64,000 nt of DNA from Pseudomonas viridiflava. Lineage in GTDB: Bacteria > Pseudomonadota > Gammaproteobacteria > Pseudomonadales > Pseudomonadaceae. Location: assembly GCF_900573885.1 (NCBI RefSeq), contig NZ_UPSE01000594.1:102343-166342 (forward strand), in the 5' to 3' direction. Under the pieces are notes generated by a model, which saw only the letters and a list, made by a program, of their open reading frames with translations, was not told the origin of the DNA and did no database searches. A program made the translations under genes and the position numbers. Of the stretch, positions 1 to 8,024 are shown one piece after another (the stretch's first letter is position 1; each line of letters begins with the position of its first letter).

Positions 1-2313
1 CTGTTTGGCGGTGACCGGGTTGTACTCATCGAACACTTCAATGTTGTCGTAGCTGGTTTTACTTTCCCAGCGCACGCCGCCACCCAGTGTCAGGCGATTG
101 AGGTCACCCTGGAAGTTGTAGGTGCTGAACATTTTCACGCTGTTCTTGGGGAAGCCTACGTTCACGTCGACGCCGTCCGGGTAGTAGGGCGTTACGTGGC
201 TGTAGCCCGCCTGCATTTGCCAGCCGGGGAGAATTTCGCCGGCAATTTCCAGTTCGACGCCTTTAACCTTGAGATTGGTCGGGTTGACGAAGTCGTTGCC
301 AAACTGGTCGCCAAAACCGGTGGACGCCGGGTAGTTGTCGAGCTTGGTTTCAAACAGCGCAGCGGTGAGGTTGAGTTTGCCGTCGTAGTACTCGGCCTTG
401 CTGCCGATCTCGTAGCTGTCGCCCTCGGCGGGATCTACGAACTTGCCGTCAAGCGTCTGCGAGGTCTGCGGTTTGAAGATCTTGGTGTAGCTGGCATAGA
501 CCGAGTAGTTTTCATCCAGGTCGTAAACGATGCCGGCGTACGGGGTGACTTCTCCGGTTTCCTTGCGTTCGCCTCCGTCTGGAGCGTATTCCACACCCGG
601 GTCGAAGTAGTACTGAACGGATTTATCCAGTTTGAAATAGCTCAACCGGGTACCGAGGATCACCGAAAGATCATCCGTTGGTTTCAGCCGGACTGCCGTA
701 TAGGCCGCCGTATTTCGTTGTTCGTACTCGATTTCACCCTCACGCGGGTTTGGTGGCCGGGCTATGTCGCCGTGCCAGTTGTACACGTTCGGAATGCGGC
801 CATCCCAGTCCACCAGCGTCGGGTCGTAATAGCCCCAAAGCGTATGGGCATCCACGTTGGAGCGGTACTTGTTGGCGCTAACACCAACCATCAGTTCGTG
901 CTCACGACCAAACAGCGTAAACGGGCCAGTGGCGTACGCGTCGATTGCGTTCTGCTCTGGCCGGCTCGGCCATTTGGCGAAGTAGAGGGTGGTGCCGGCA
1001 CCGGTTTCCTGATTGGGATAGCCCTGACTACTGAACCAGCCGTACTCCACATCGTTCTCGTCACGCGTATTGGTGTACGCCACTTTGGCTAACCAATCGT
1101 TATCGAACCGGTGTTCATACGTCGTGAAAATCGAGGTGCGTTTGCGGTCGGCGTGGCTCCAGTCGGCAGCGGAGTTGTAGTCGCGGTCGAAGTCGGTGCG
1201 GTTGCCGTTGCTGAAGAACGCCGGGAAGCCGAAGTAGCCGCAGGCGTTGCAGTTTTTTACCTGGTAGTCGATGCCGAAACTGATGGTGTCTCGCTCAGTC
1301 AGGTCGGCTTCGAGAATGCCGTAGGCCACTTGCCGCTCGGTGCTCAGGCGGTCGGTGAAGGAATCGGCCGTCTGATACGCCGCGACCATGCGGCCACGCA
1401 CGTTGCCGGTTTCAGTCAGCGGCCCGGAAACGTCTACTTCGGTGCGGTAGTTGTCCCACGAGCCGGCGCTGCCCTGAATGGATGCCTGGAATTCACGGGT
1501 GGGGCGCTTGCGCACCATGTTGATGGTGGCCGACGGATTGCCGGTGCCACTGAGCAAACCGGTTGAGCCACGCACAATTTCGACCCGGTCATACACAGCC
1601 AGATCGTTGTCCTGGTTTTTCATTTCCGGCTCGAACACGGTGGGAATACCGTCAACCTGAAAATTCTCGATTTTCAGCCCGCGGGAAAAAATGCCCACTT
1701 CATCGTCCGAGGAGTTGCTCTTCTTTTTGAACAGCACGCCCGGCGCTTCGGCAATCACGTTTTCCAGACTGATCATGTTCTGGTCACGCATGCGCTGCTG
1801 GGTAATCACGCTCACCGACTGGGGCGTCTCGCGAATCGACAGCGGCATTTTCGTCGCCGTGCTGGTGGCCGCAGTGGTATATGAACCGGTGCCCTCGGTG
1901 GTTTCACCCAGACCGTTGGAGACGATGGCAGTGGCGCCCAGTTCCATGGCGCTCTGGTCGGACTTTAGCAGCGTTACGCTGTTGCCGCGAATCTGGTAGC
2001 TGATGCCGGTGCCACGAAGCAGTGCGTCCAGCGCAGTGGCTGGCGCGTAGTTGCCCTTGACCGCCGCGCTCTTGCGATTGCCGACCAGATCCGGGCTGTA
2101 AAGAATTTGCAGATTGCCCTGGCGCCCAAGCTCTTGCAGGGCGCTGGAAAGCGACTGTGCCGGAATATCCAGCATCACGTCTTGGGCCTGCACCATCGCC
2201 GCGTAAGGGCTGGCGAGGAACAGACCAACGCTGCTGGCCAACAGAGACGGGCGCAAGGTGCGCTGAAGCATGAGCTTCATCCGTGGTGAAAGGTGCTTCG
2301 TGGAGGACATCAT
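1..2313 (-). CDS. fpvA: TonB-dependent ferripyoverdine receptor, 3' end outside window
   Basis: Outer-membrane TonB-dependent siderophore receptor. 771 codons are open from the ATG at 2313 to the window edge and the stop is not reached. The N-terminus has a signal peptide ending in an AQA-type site near residue 45. A secretin/TonB short N-terminal signalling domain (about residues 46-110, VMLDIPAQSL... onwards) follows, then a plug domain (SIRETPQSVSVITQQRM, about 150-270) and TonB-receptor barrel sequence. The signalling domain marks a transducer-type receptor that talks to an anti-sigma factor, as FpvA does with FpvR. It lies directly downstream of pvdE on the same strand, the fpvA-pvdE order known in Pseudomonas aeruginosa. 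The start could also be one of the internal Met codons at residues 12 or 15. The specific assignment to FpvA rests on gene context. Confidence 0.9.
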   Translation of the reverse strand, partial: MMSSTKHLSPRMKLMLQRTLRPSLLASSVGLFLASPYAAMVQAQDVMLDIPAQSLSSALQELGRQGNLQILYSPDLVGNRKSAAVKGNYAPATALDALLRGTGISYQIRGNSVTLLKSDQSAMELGATAIVSNGLGETTEGTGSYTTAATSTATKMPLSIRETPQSVSVITQQRMRDQNMISLENVIAEAPGVLFKKKSNSSDDEVGIFSRGLKIENFQVDGIPTVFEPEMKNQDNDLAVYDRVEIVRGSTGLLSGTGNPSATINMVRKRPTREFQASIQGSAGSWDNYRTEVDVSGPLTETGNVRGRMVAAYQTADSFTDRLSTERQVAYGILEADLTERDTISFGIDYQVKNCNACGYFGFPAFFSNGNRTDFDRDYNSAADWSHADRKRTSIFTTYEHRFDNDWLAKVAYTNTRDENDVEYGWFSSQGYPNQETGAGTTLYFAKWPSRPEQNAIDAYATGPFTLFGREHELMVGVSANKYRSNVDAHTLWGYYDPTLVDWDGRIPNVYNWHGDIARPPNPREGEIEYEQRNTAAYTAVRLKPTDDLSVILGTRLSYFKLDKSVQYYFDPGVEYAPDGGERKETGEVTPYAGIVYDLDENYSVYASYTKIFKPQTSQTLDGKFVDPAEGDSYEIGSKAEYYDGKLNLTAALFETKLDNYPASTGFGDQFGNDFVNPTNLKVKGVELEIAGEILPGWQMQAGYSHVTPYYPDGVDVNVGFPKNSVKMFSTYNFQGDLNRLTLGGGVRWESKTSYDNIEVFDEYNPVTAKQ

Positions 2314-2375
2314 GATCTTCCGTGCATGTTATTGAGTTAGGTTCGCATTTATAGGACGTAGCGCCACCCACAAAC

Positions 2376-2400
2376 CGGAAAAAAAACTTCCGTTTTTCCG
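2376..2400 (-). terminator. hairpin between pvdE and fpvA
   Basis: A perfect 8-bp stem, CGGAAAAA at 2376-2383 pairing with TTTTTCCG at 2393-2400, with a 9-nt loop. It starts just after the pvdE stop. It could attenuate read-through into fpvA, but the stem is A/T rich and has no separate T-tract, so a terminator role is uncertain. Confidence 0.35.
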
Positions 2401-2410
2401 AACTTTTCAT

Positions 2411-4072
2411 TCAGGCCGGCTGGGGCGAGGCCTGCAGCTGGCCGTTGTGCAGGTGCACCACCTGATCAGCGAGGTCGAAATAGCGGTCGTCGTGGGAGAT
2501 CACGATGATGGTTTTGCCCAGGCGCTTCAGGTCGGGCAGCAGCTCGGTGTAGAAAATCTTGCGGAAGGCGGGGTCCTGATCAGCGGCCCATTCGTCAAAC
2601 ACCAGCACCGGTCGGCCATCGAGCCAGGCATTCACCAGCGCCAGGCGTTTGCGTTGCCCGGTAGACAGATCGGTGGTGGTGAACGCGCCGTCTCGCACGC
2701 TGACCTTGTGGGCGATCTCCAGGCGTTGCAGGTATTTGCCGGCGTCGGCGGGCAGCGCCTGGTCGCCTTGCACCAGGTCATCGAACAGGTAGTAGTCGGC
2801 AAAAATGGTGGTGAACAGCTGGCGGTAATCGTCTCGCCGCTCGGCGGTCACTGGCTGGCCGTTAAGCATGACGTCGCCCTGTTGCGGCGCGTACAAGCCC
2901 AGCAGTAGCTTGATCAGCGTGGTCTTGCCGCTGCCGTTATCCCCGACGATAAACAGAATTTCCCCCGGTTCGACCTTGAGGTTCACCGGCCCCAACTGAA
3001 ACGCCGGGGCGCCGTCCACTTGCGCAAAGGCGTAACCGACGTTGCGCAATTCAATGCCGTGCATCGCCGTCGGTTCGCCTGGCGCCGGGTCTTGCAGCAG
3101 CAGGTGCGGTTCGGGGGATGAAAACAGCCGCGACAGCTCGGCGATATGGCTGAACGCCACCTGCGCGCGGCTGACAATGGGCAGCGTGGCGAGCAGGGTT
3201 TCCAGCGGGCCCTTCATATACAGCAGCACCAATACGAAGCCGCTGATCACCGCTGCGTCGTTGTTGAACCACAGGCTTTGCGTAGCGATAGCGAGGGCGA
3301 TTACCACAAAAAACAGCATGGAACCGAAGGCTTTGGCCGTGACGAAAATGCTGATCGAGCGAATTTGCAGGCGACAGATGTGCTCGGCTGTTGCCTGCAA
3401 TTGCTGGGTAAACATGCGCTGCCGGCGCGGCCGGTGGATACGCAGTTCCTTGGCGCCTTCGGCCACCGCGCGGTAATGCTTGTGCAGATCGTCTTCAGCT
3501 TCGCGCGCCTGGTGAAAACCCTGTAAGCCCAGTGACTGCGCAAAGAATTGCGCGGTGCAGCCTATGACAATGGCCACAGCGGTTATCAGAAACATCGGCC
3601 ACGACAAATAGGCCAGGTAACCCAGGCAGCCGAGCGTGACGGTAAAGGCGATTGCCAGCGGGGCGAAGGCGAAGGCGAAGTCGCTGACGGTATCGACGTC
3701 GTGGGTCAGTACGGGAATCAGGCGATGGCTGCGGAAACGCTCGATCTGCTCGATCGGCGCCGACAGCACCTTGGCGCCGAGGTCTTTACGCAAGCGCGCA
3801 ATGATGTGCTGGCCGATGTAGTTGGTGCCGATATCCGCCGCAATCGAACTGGCCAACGCCACCAGACAAAACCCGGCGAAGGCGATGACCACGCCGGTAC
3901 TCATGCCGGTTTGCCCGTGCAGGCCGTTGTTGATCGTCGCCAGCAGCGCGGTAATGCTCAGGCCACCGAGCACGCCAAGGACCACACAGAGGCTAGCCAG
4001 CGGCCAGAACGGTTTCAGCAGCGTGAGCAGTTCGCGGATGGCGCTGGGGGCAGTGGGGGTGGGGGTTGTCAT
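2411..4072 (-). CDS. pvdE: Cyclic-peptide/ferribactin export ABC transporter PvdE
   Basis: 553-aa half-transporter: an N-terminal membrane domain (hydrophobic segments between residues about 22 and 295) fused to an ATPase. The ATPase has Walker A GDNGSGKT at 377-384, the variant signature LSTGQ at 469-473, Walker B ending VLVFDE at about 489-494, and the switch His in ISHDD near 527. The PvdE/SyrD family exports the acylated pyoverdine precursor from cytoplasm to periplasm. The ATG at 4072 was chosen because an AGGAAAA ribosome site precedes it; the longer reading frame upstream runs through a repeat and the promoter. It has its own iron-starvation box at 4116-4139 and lies between pvdO and fpvA, matching known pvd clusters. 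Confidence 0.93.
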   Translation of the reverse strand: MTTPTPTAPSAIRELLTLLKPFWPLASLCVVLGVLGGLSITALLATINNGLHGQTGMSTGVVIAFAGFCLVALASSIAADIGTNYIGQHIIARLRKDLGAKVLSAPIEQIERFRSHRLIPVLTHDVDTVSDFAFAFAPLAIAFTVTLGCLGYLAYLSWPMFLITAVAIVIGCTAQFFAQSLGLQGFHQAREAEDDLHKHYRAVAEGAKELRIHRPRRQRMFTQQLQATAEHICRLQIRSISIFVTAKAFGSMLFFVVIALAIATQSLWFNNDAAVISGFVLVLLYMKGPLETLLATLPIVSRAQVAFSHIAELSRLFSSPEPHLLLQDPAPGEPTAMHGIELRNVGYAFAQVDGAPAFQLGPVNLKVEPGEILFIVGDNGSGKTTLIKLLLGLYAPQQGDVMLNGQPVTAERRDDYRQLFTTIFADYYLFDDLVQGDQALPADAGKYLQRLEIAHKVSVRDGAFTTTDLSTGQRKRLALVNAWLDGRPVLVFDEWAADQDPAFRKIFYTELLPDLKRLGKTIIVISHDDRYFDLADQVVHLHNGQLQASPQPA

Positions 4073-4115
4073 CGGCTTTTCCTGAAAAGGCGCGGGGTGA
4101 TCGCATGAGGAAAAG

Positions 4116-4139
4116 ACGGGCGGGGGGAGGGGAAATTTA
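4116..4139 (-). promoter_or_regulatory. PvdS iron-starvation box for pvdE
   Basis: On the minus strand TAAAT, then 16 bases, then CGT, which is the published PvdS-dependent promoter pattern (TAAAT-N16/17-CGT). It sits 44 bases upstream of the pvdE start codon. The left half is inside GCTAAATTTCCC, identical to that of the other two boxes in this cluster. Confidence 0.85.
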
Positions 4140-4172
4140 GCGGGGTATGGGTATTGGCGCGGTGCAATAAGC

Positions 4173-4316
4173 AACAGCCGAAAGCCCCTCTCCCCAGCCC
4201 TCTCCCGCAAGCGGGCGAGGGAGCCGATTGAAGCGGGTCGATGGAGATGCGGTGGCCGCCCAAACGTCACCCCTCGCCCGCACGCGGGAGAGGGGCTGGG
4301 GGAGAGGGGCCGTTGA
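4173..4316. repeat. Inverted pair of CCCTCTCCC-type palindromic repeats
   Basis: Two oppositely oriented copies of an imperfect palindrome built from CCCCTCTCCCC, CTCTCCCGC and GCGGGAGAGGGG modules, about 40-50 bp each. Related copies occur at 55.34-55.47 kb and 60.6-60.8 kb. It lies between pvdO and the pvdE promoter. Confidence 0.75.
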
Positions 4317-4366
4317 CGTGAACGGATGACGTAAAACCGGCCTGCCGGATAAGGCCTCCCATTGAT

Positions 4367-5212
4367 CTACAGCTCGCGCGCCACCCGAAACCCCAACCAG
4401 TCGCCACGCACATACGGTTCGCGATAATTCCTGTTTCCCGACCGCGAAAAGATCGGCGCCTCGGTCCAGTCGTTGCCGCGGATCATGTGGTATTCGCAGC
4501 TGGTTTCCATCCACGCGCTGCCATCGCCGGGCGCGCCGACGTAGCCGTCGTGCATGCAATCGGCCACCCATTCGTACACGTTGCCGTGCATGTCATGCAC
4601 GCCGAAGGCGTTGGCCGGGTAACTGCCGCCTGGCGAGGTGTAGCTGAAGCCGTCCGCCGGCCCGTAGGTGTTGGCGTGTTTGGTAATGCCGTAGTCGGCG
4701 CCTTCATCAAAGGGGAAGGGAAACGGTCCTGTGGAACCGGCGCGTGCGGCATATTCACGTTTGGCCTCGCTGAGCATGCGGTAGTGCTTGCCGGTCTTTT
4801 TCGACAGCCAGACCACGTAGGCTTTGACGTCGTCGTAACTCATGCACACCGCCGGCTGGCCTGGCGTTTGCGGGTACCGCGGTTTGCTCGCGACGCATTC
4901 ACGGCCGGGGCGCTCGTCGCCGTTGGCGATGGTGACGTTTGCCTGTTTGACGTAGGCGTCCCATTCGCCCGCCGTTACCTGCAGATGACTGATGGCAAAT
5001 GGTTTGGCAAAGGTGACCGGGTGCAGCGGGCCTTCATCCGGCTGGCGGCCGACTTCGTTTTCCTGGGTGCCCATGGTGAAGGTGCCGGCTGGCAGCACGA
5101 CCATTTGCGGGCAGTCTTTGCAGTCACGGAATACGCTGCCAACGGTGTGCGTTTCGGCGGCGCCAGCCGGGAGTGCGACGAGCATTGAGGCGGCGATCAA
5201 CAGGATTTTCAT
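4367..5212 (-). CDS. pvdO: PvdO, FGE-fold pyoverdine chromophore maturation protein
   Basis: 281 aa with a Sec signal peptide (MKILLIAASMLVALPAGAAE). The mature part is a formylglycine-generating-enzyme (sulfatase-modifying factor) fold: MVVLPAGTFTMGTQ near the start of the domain, GNVYEWVADC, and the C-terminal GFRVAREL. In Pseudomonas, PvdO is the periplasmic protein required to oxidise dihydropyoverdine to the mature chromophore. The ATG at 5212 was preferred over the GTG at 5227 because it gives a clean signal peptide. It is the last gene of the pvdM-pvdN-pvdO operon, 11 bp after pvdN. The pvdF gene found between pvdO and pvdE in P. aeruginosa is absent here. Confidence 0.9.
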   Translation of the reverse strand: MKILLIAASMLVALPAGAAETHTVGSVFRDCKDCPQMVVLPAGTFTMGTQENEVGRQPDEGPLHPVTFAKPFAISHLQVTAGEWDAYVKQANVTIANGDERPGRECVASKPRYPQTPGQPAVCMSYDDVKAYVVWLSKKTGKHYRMLSEAKREYAARAGSTGPFPFPFDEGADYGITKHANTYGPADGFSYTSPGGSYPANAFGVHDMHGNVYEWVADCMHDGYVGAPGDGSAWMETSCEYHMIRGNDWTEAPIFSRSGNRNYREPYVRGDWLGFRVAREL

Positions 5213-5223
5213 AAGCGGGAGTC

Positions 5224-6513
5224 TCACAGCTGTTTAGTCAGCAAGCCGATGGCGCGGTCGATGTCCGCTTCGGTGTTGAGCAGGCTTGGCGCCATGCGCA
5301 CCACGGGCCCGACGTCGCGGTTGACGGCGTCGACAATCACGCCATTGCGGGTGAGGTACGCGGCAATCGCGTCTTCATCCACGTGCGGGGTTTTAAAGAA
5401 GGTGAAGCCGGAGGAAAGCGCTGGGCTTTCGGGCGTTACCAGTTGCACGCCCTTGACAGTTTTCAGCCGTTGTTTCAGGTAGGTGTTGAGTTCATGGATA
5501 CGCGTCTGCACATCGGCCTTGCCCAGCAGCAGGTGCAGTTCGAAGGCTTTGCCCAGCGCCCAGCGGTGTTCGAAGCTGTGATAGCCGCCGGGCGACATCA
5601 CCGAGCCGAAGGTGTCGTCGGGGCGCGAGAAACTGCCGACGGTGGGCGTCATGTTGCTCATGGTCGGCGTGGCCGAACAGATGATGCCGGTGCCGCGCGG
5701 GGCGAATAGCCACTTGTGAGTGCCGGCAATCAGGTAGTCGCAATTAAGGTCGGCGAAGGTGACGTTCTCGATGCCCAGGCCATGCACGCCGTCTACGCAC
5801 AGCAGCAAGCGATCCGCTTCGTCGCGACCGTTGTTGTGCTCGCGCACCATCTTGCCGATTTCGCCAATCGGCAGCTTTACGCCGCTGCCCGATTGCACCC
5901 AGGTGAGGGCCAGCACACGAGTGTTCGGGCGCAGTTCGCTTTTAAGTCGTTGCACGATTTGCTCGGCGGAAATGCCCTGCGGCTCGTCGAACAGGCGAAT
6001 CTCACGCATCAGCGTGTTTTCCCGCTGTTTACGAAAGCGCATGGCGGCATAGGCCGAGCTGTGTTCGTGCTCGGTGGTGAGCAGCTCCTGGTCGGGGCGC
6101 ATATGAATGCCGGCGTACACCAGCGCAAGGCCTTCGGTGGTGCTGCCGGTGAGGGCAATTTGTGCGGGCGTTACGTTGAGGTAATTGGCCGCCCAGTTGC
6201 GCGCGTTTTCCTCGTGTTTCCAGATGGCTTCGCTTTCGTAGTCGACGGCAGCGGCGGGGTTGCGGTCCAGCTCGGCGCGAAAGCGGTTGATGGCATCGCG
6301 TACCGGTTTGGGGTGCGAGGTGAGCAGAAAGGTGCAGAACTGCGCCAGGCTGTAGTCAAGCTCGAACAAGCCGCGGAGCTGTTGCCATTTCTCGGCGCTG
6401 TTGCTGCTGAATGTCGGAGTTACCGGCGCCGGGTCGGCCAGGGCGTTTACACCTAGCGGCAAGGCGGCGGCCAGCAGCCCGGCTTGCTTGAGGAACGTAC
6501 GGCGGTCAGTCAT
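5224..6513 (-). CDS. pvdN: PvdN, periplasmic PLP-dependent pyoverdine side-chain enzyme
   Basis: 429 aa, class V aminotransferase-like fold. The N-terminus is a twin-arginine signal (MTDRRTFLKQAG followed by a hydrophobic stretch ending ANALA-type), so the protein is exported folded with its cofactor. The PLP lysine is expected at K267 in AGTHKW, with the family's preceding DGVHGLG at 241-247. PvdN converts the glutamate on the pyoverdine chromophore to succinamide (known from P. fluorescens). The ATG at 6513 is preceded by GGGAG and puts the RR motif at the very N-terminus; the longer frame adds 37 residues that would bury the signal. Second gene of the operon, 43 bp after pvdM. Confidence 0.92.
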   Translation of the reverse strand: MTDRRTFLKQAGLLAAALPLGVNALADPAPVTPTFSSNSAEKWQQLRGLFELDYSLAQFCTFLLTSHPKPVRDAINRFRAELDRNPAAAVDYESEAIWKHEENARNWAANYLNVTPAQIALTGSTTEGLALVYAGIHMRPDQELLTTEHEHSSAYAAMRFRKQRENTLMREIRLFDEPQGISAEQIVQRLKSELRPNTRVLALTWVQSGSGVKLPIGEIGKMVREHNNGRDEADRLLLCVDGVHGLGIENVTFADLNCDYLIAGTHKWLFAPRGTGIICSATPTMSNMTPTVGSFSRPDDTFGSVMSPGGYHSFEHRWALGKAFELHLLLGKADVQTRIHELNTYLKQRLKTVKGVQLVTPESPALSSGFTFFKTPHVDEDAIAAYLTRNGVIVDAVNRDVGPVVRMAPSLLNTEADIDRAIGLLTKQL

Positions 6514-6556
6514 GGGGCTCCCGTTTGGCAGGTTTGGGCGAACGCGGTTATGCGAA

Positions 6557-7882
6557 TCAACGTTTGGCGCTGGCTTGCGTCTGTTCCCACACGCGCAGGA
6601 AATTGCCGCCCCAGAGCTTGGCAATGTCGGCGTCGGAATAGCCGCGGCTGATCAATTCGGCGGTGACGTTGCGGGTGTCGCCGACATCGTGCCAACCGTC
6701 CAGGCCGCCGCCGTCGTTGAAGTCGGAGGCGATGCCAACGTGGTCGATGCCGAGTTTGTTCACGGCGTAGTCGATGGCGTCGCCGTAATCTTTCAGGCCC
6801 GCCAGCGGCTCCTCTTCGAGGATCTGGTAGAGCGCGCTGGCGTATTCGCCGAAACGCTTTTCCGGCCAGATGGAGATCACCGCGTCACCCGGCATCAGCG
6901 CGTTGGCCAGGCCGTCCAGCGGTTGCAAATCGAACTGCGCGCGCAGGGCGTTGAGTTTGTCCAGGGTCGGTTGGCTGAGGGGACGCAGGTAGGCGGGAAA
7001 GCCCACGATCTGCACCACGCCGCCGCTGTTTTTGATCAGCTGCATTTCGCCGTCGCTGAGGTTGCGCGGAATGTCGACAAAGGCACGCGGCACCGAGTGC
7101 GACGCCACCATGGGCGTACGGCTCAGGCGGGCGACGTCTTCCAGCGCCTGGGTCGACATTTGCGACACATCAATGATCACGCCCAGGTCGTTCAAACGTG
7201 CCACCGCCTGTTCACCCAGAGGCGACAGACCGCCAAGGGCATCGGCGCTGTCGTTGAAGAACGGCAGCGGCCGGGAAGAGTCTGCCCAGCTGTTGTTGCC
7301 CACATAGCTGAACCCGAACATGCGCATGCCGCGTGCCGTCCAGGTGTCGAGCAGGCTCAGGTCGTCGCCCAGCGGGTAGGCGTTGAGCATGCTGATAAAG
7401 ATGGCGAACTTGCCTTCGTTGGCGAGGCGGCGGTAGTCGGCGGGCGTGTAGGCGATGCCGACCTGGTTGGGAAAGTCGCGCACCATGCCGGTGATGATTT
7501 TGTAGCGCAGCTCTTGCTGGTGCCGCGCTTCGTCGATAAACGCCGGAGTAGGGCGATGCGGTGCGTTTGGGCCGTTCCAGATTTCCGGCCAGCCAAACAC
7601 GGTGAGTGCCGCGCCGGACAAACGCCCGCGAGCGGCCTTGATCAGGTCGAAGCGGCCGTCGCCCTCTTTGTCGGCCTCGTTGCCTTCGGTGCCGAAATCC
7701 ACTGGCACAGTGATGTGGCTATCAAACGAAACAATGCGCTCCTGCAAGGCGTTGGCGCGGCGCATGACCTCGGCTGAATAGGGCGGGGAGGGGCGCAGGA
7801 AAAAGTACCAGGCTGCCGCGCCAACAACCGCGAGCACCAGTAAAAGCGAGACAACCAGCAGGGTACGACGGGTATTTTTCAT
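6557..7882 (-). CDS. pvdM: PvdM, membrane-anchored/periplasmic dipeptidase-family protein
   Basis: 441 aa with one N-terminal membrane segment (LLVVSLLLVLAVVGAAAWYFF, residues 8-28) and an M19 renal-dipeptidase domain. Metal-site motifs typical of the family are visible, including FDSHITVP near residue 53 and SHSVPRAF in the middle. PvdM is needed in the periplasm for proper PvdP-dependent ferribactin cyclisation; its direct substrate is not established. First gene of the operon, reading away from pvdP, with an iron-starvation box at 7919-7942. Confidence 0.9.
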   Translation of the reverse strand: MKNTRRTLLVVSLLLVLAVVGAAAWYFFLRPSPPYSAEVMRRANALQERIVSFDSHITVPVDFGTEGNEADKEGDGRFDLIKAARGRLSGAALTVFGWPEIWNGPNAPHRPTPAFIDEARHQQELRYKIITGMVRDFPNQVGIAYTPADYRRLANEGKFAIFISMLNAYPLGDDLSLLDTWTARGMRMFGFSYVGNNSWADSSRPLPFFNDSADALGGLSPLGEQAVARLNDLGVIIDVSQMSTQALEDVARLSRTPMVASHSVPRAFVDIPRNLSDGEMQLIKNSGGVVQIVGFPAYLRPLSQPTLDKLNALRAQFDLQPLDGLANALMPGDAVISIWPEKRFGEYASALYQILEEEPLAGLKDYGDAIDYAVNKLGIDHVGIASDFNDGGGLDGWHDVGDTRNVTAELISRGYSDADIAKLWGGNFLRVWEQTQASAKR

Positions 7883-7918
7883 GCTCGAACCAACGGGAAA
7901 GGTGTGCTGTTGGGAGGA

Positions 7919-7942
7919 ACGAGCCGGGCGCCGGGAAATTTA
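7919..7942 (-). promoter_or_regulatory. PvdS iron-starvation box for pvdMNO
   Basis: Minus-strand TAAAT (complement of 7938-7942), 16-base spacer, CGT (complement of 7919-7921). It is 37 bases upstream of the pvdM start. It pairs back-to-back with the pvdP box. Confidence 0.85.
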
Positions 7943-7965
7943 GCCAACGGATTATGCCGTGCCGC

Positions 7966-7989
7966 TAAATTTCCCCAGGCAGCAGACGT
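7966..7989 (+). promoter_or_regulatory. PvdS iron-starvation box for pvdP
   Basis: TAAAT at 7966-7970, 16-base spacer, CGT at 7987-7989, 36 bases upstream of the pvdP ATG. Same GGCTAAATTTCCC-like core as the divergent pvdM box. Confidence 0.85.
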
Positions 7990-8024
7990 TCTAGCTGGAT
8001 CAGGTCTGGATTGATGAGTGCGCA

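Noticed and set aside
2314..2410. Fur box upstream of fpvA
   Set aside because: No stretch resembles the GATAATGATAATCATTATC-type 19-mer closely enough; only isolated TAAAT and AT-rich pieces are present.
3548..4108. Plus-strand ORF antisense to pvdE
   Set aside because: No ribosome site or domain; lies wholly over the pvdE membrane domain.
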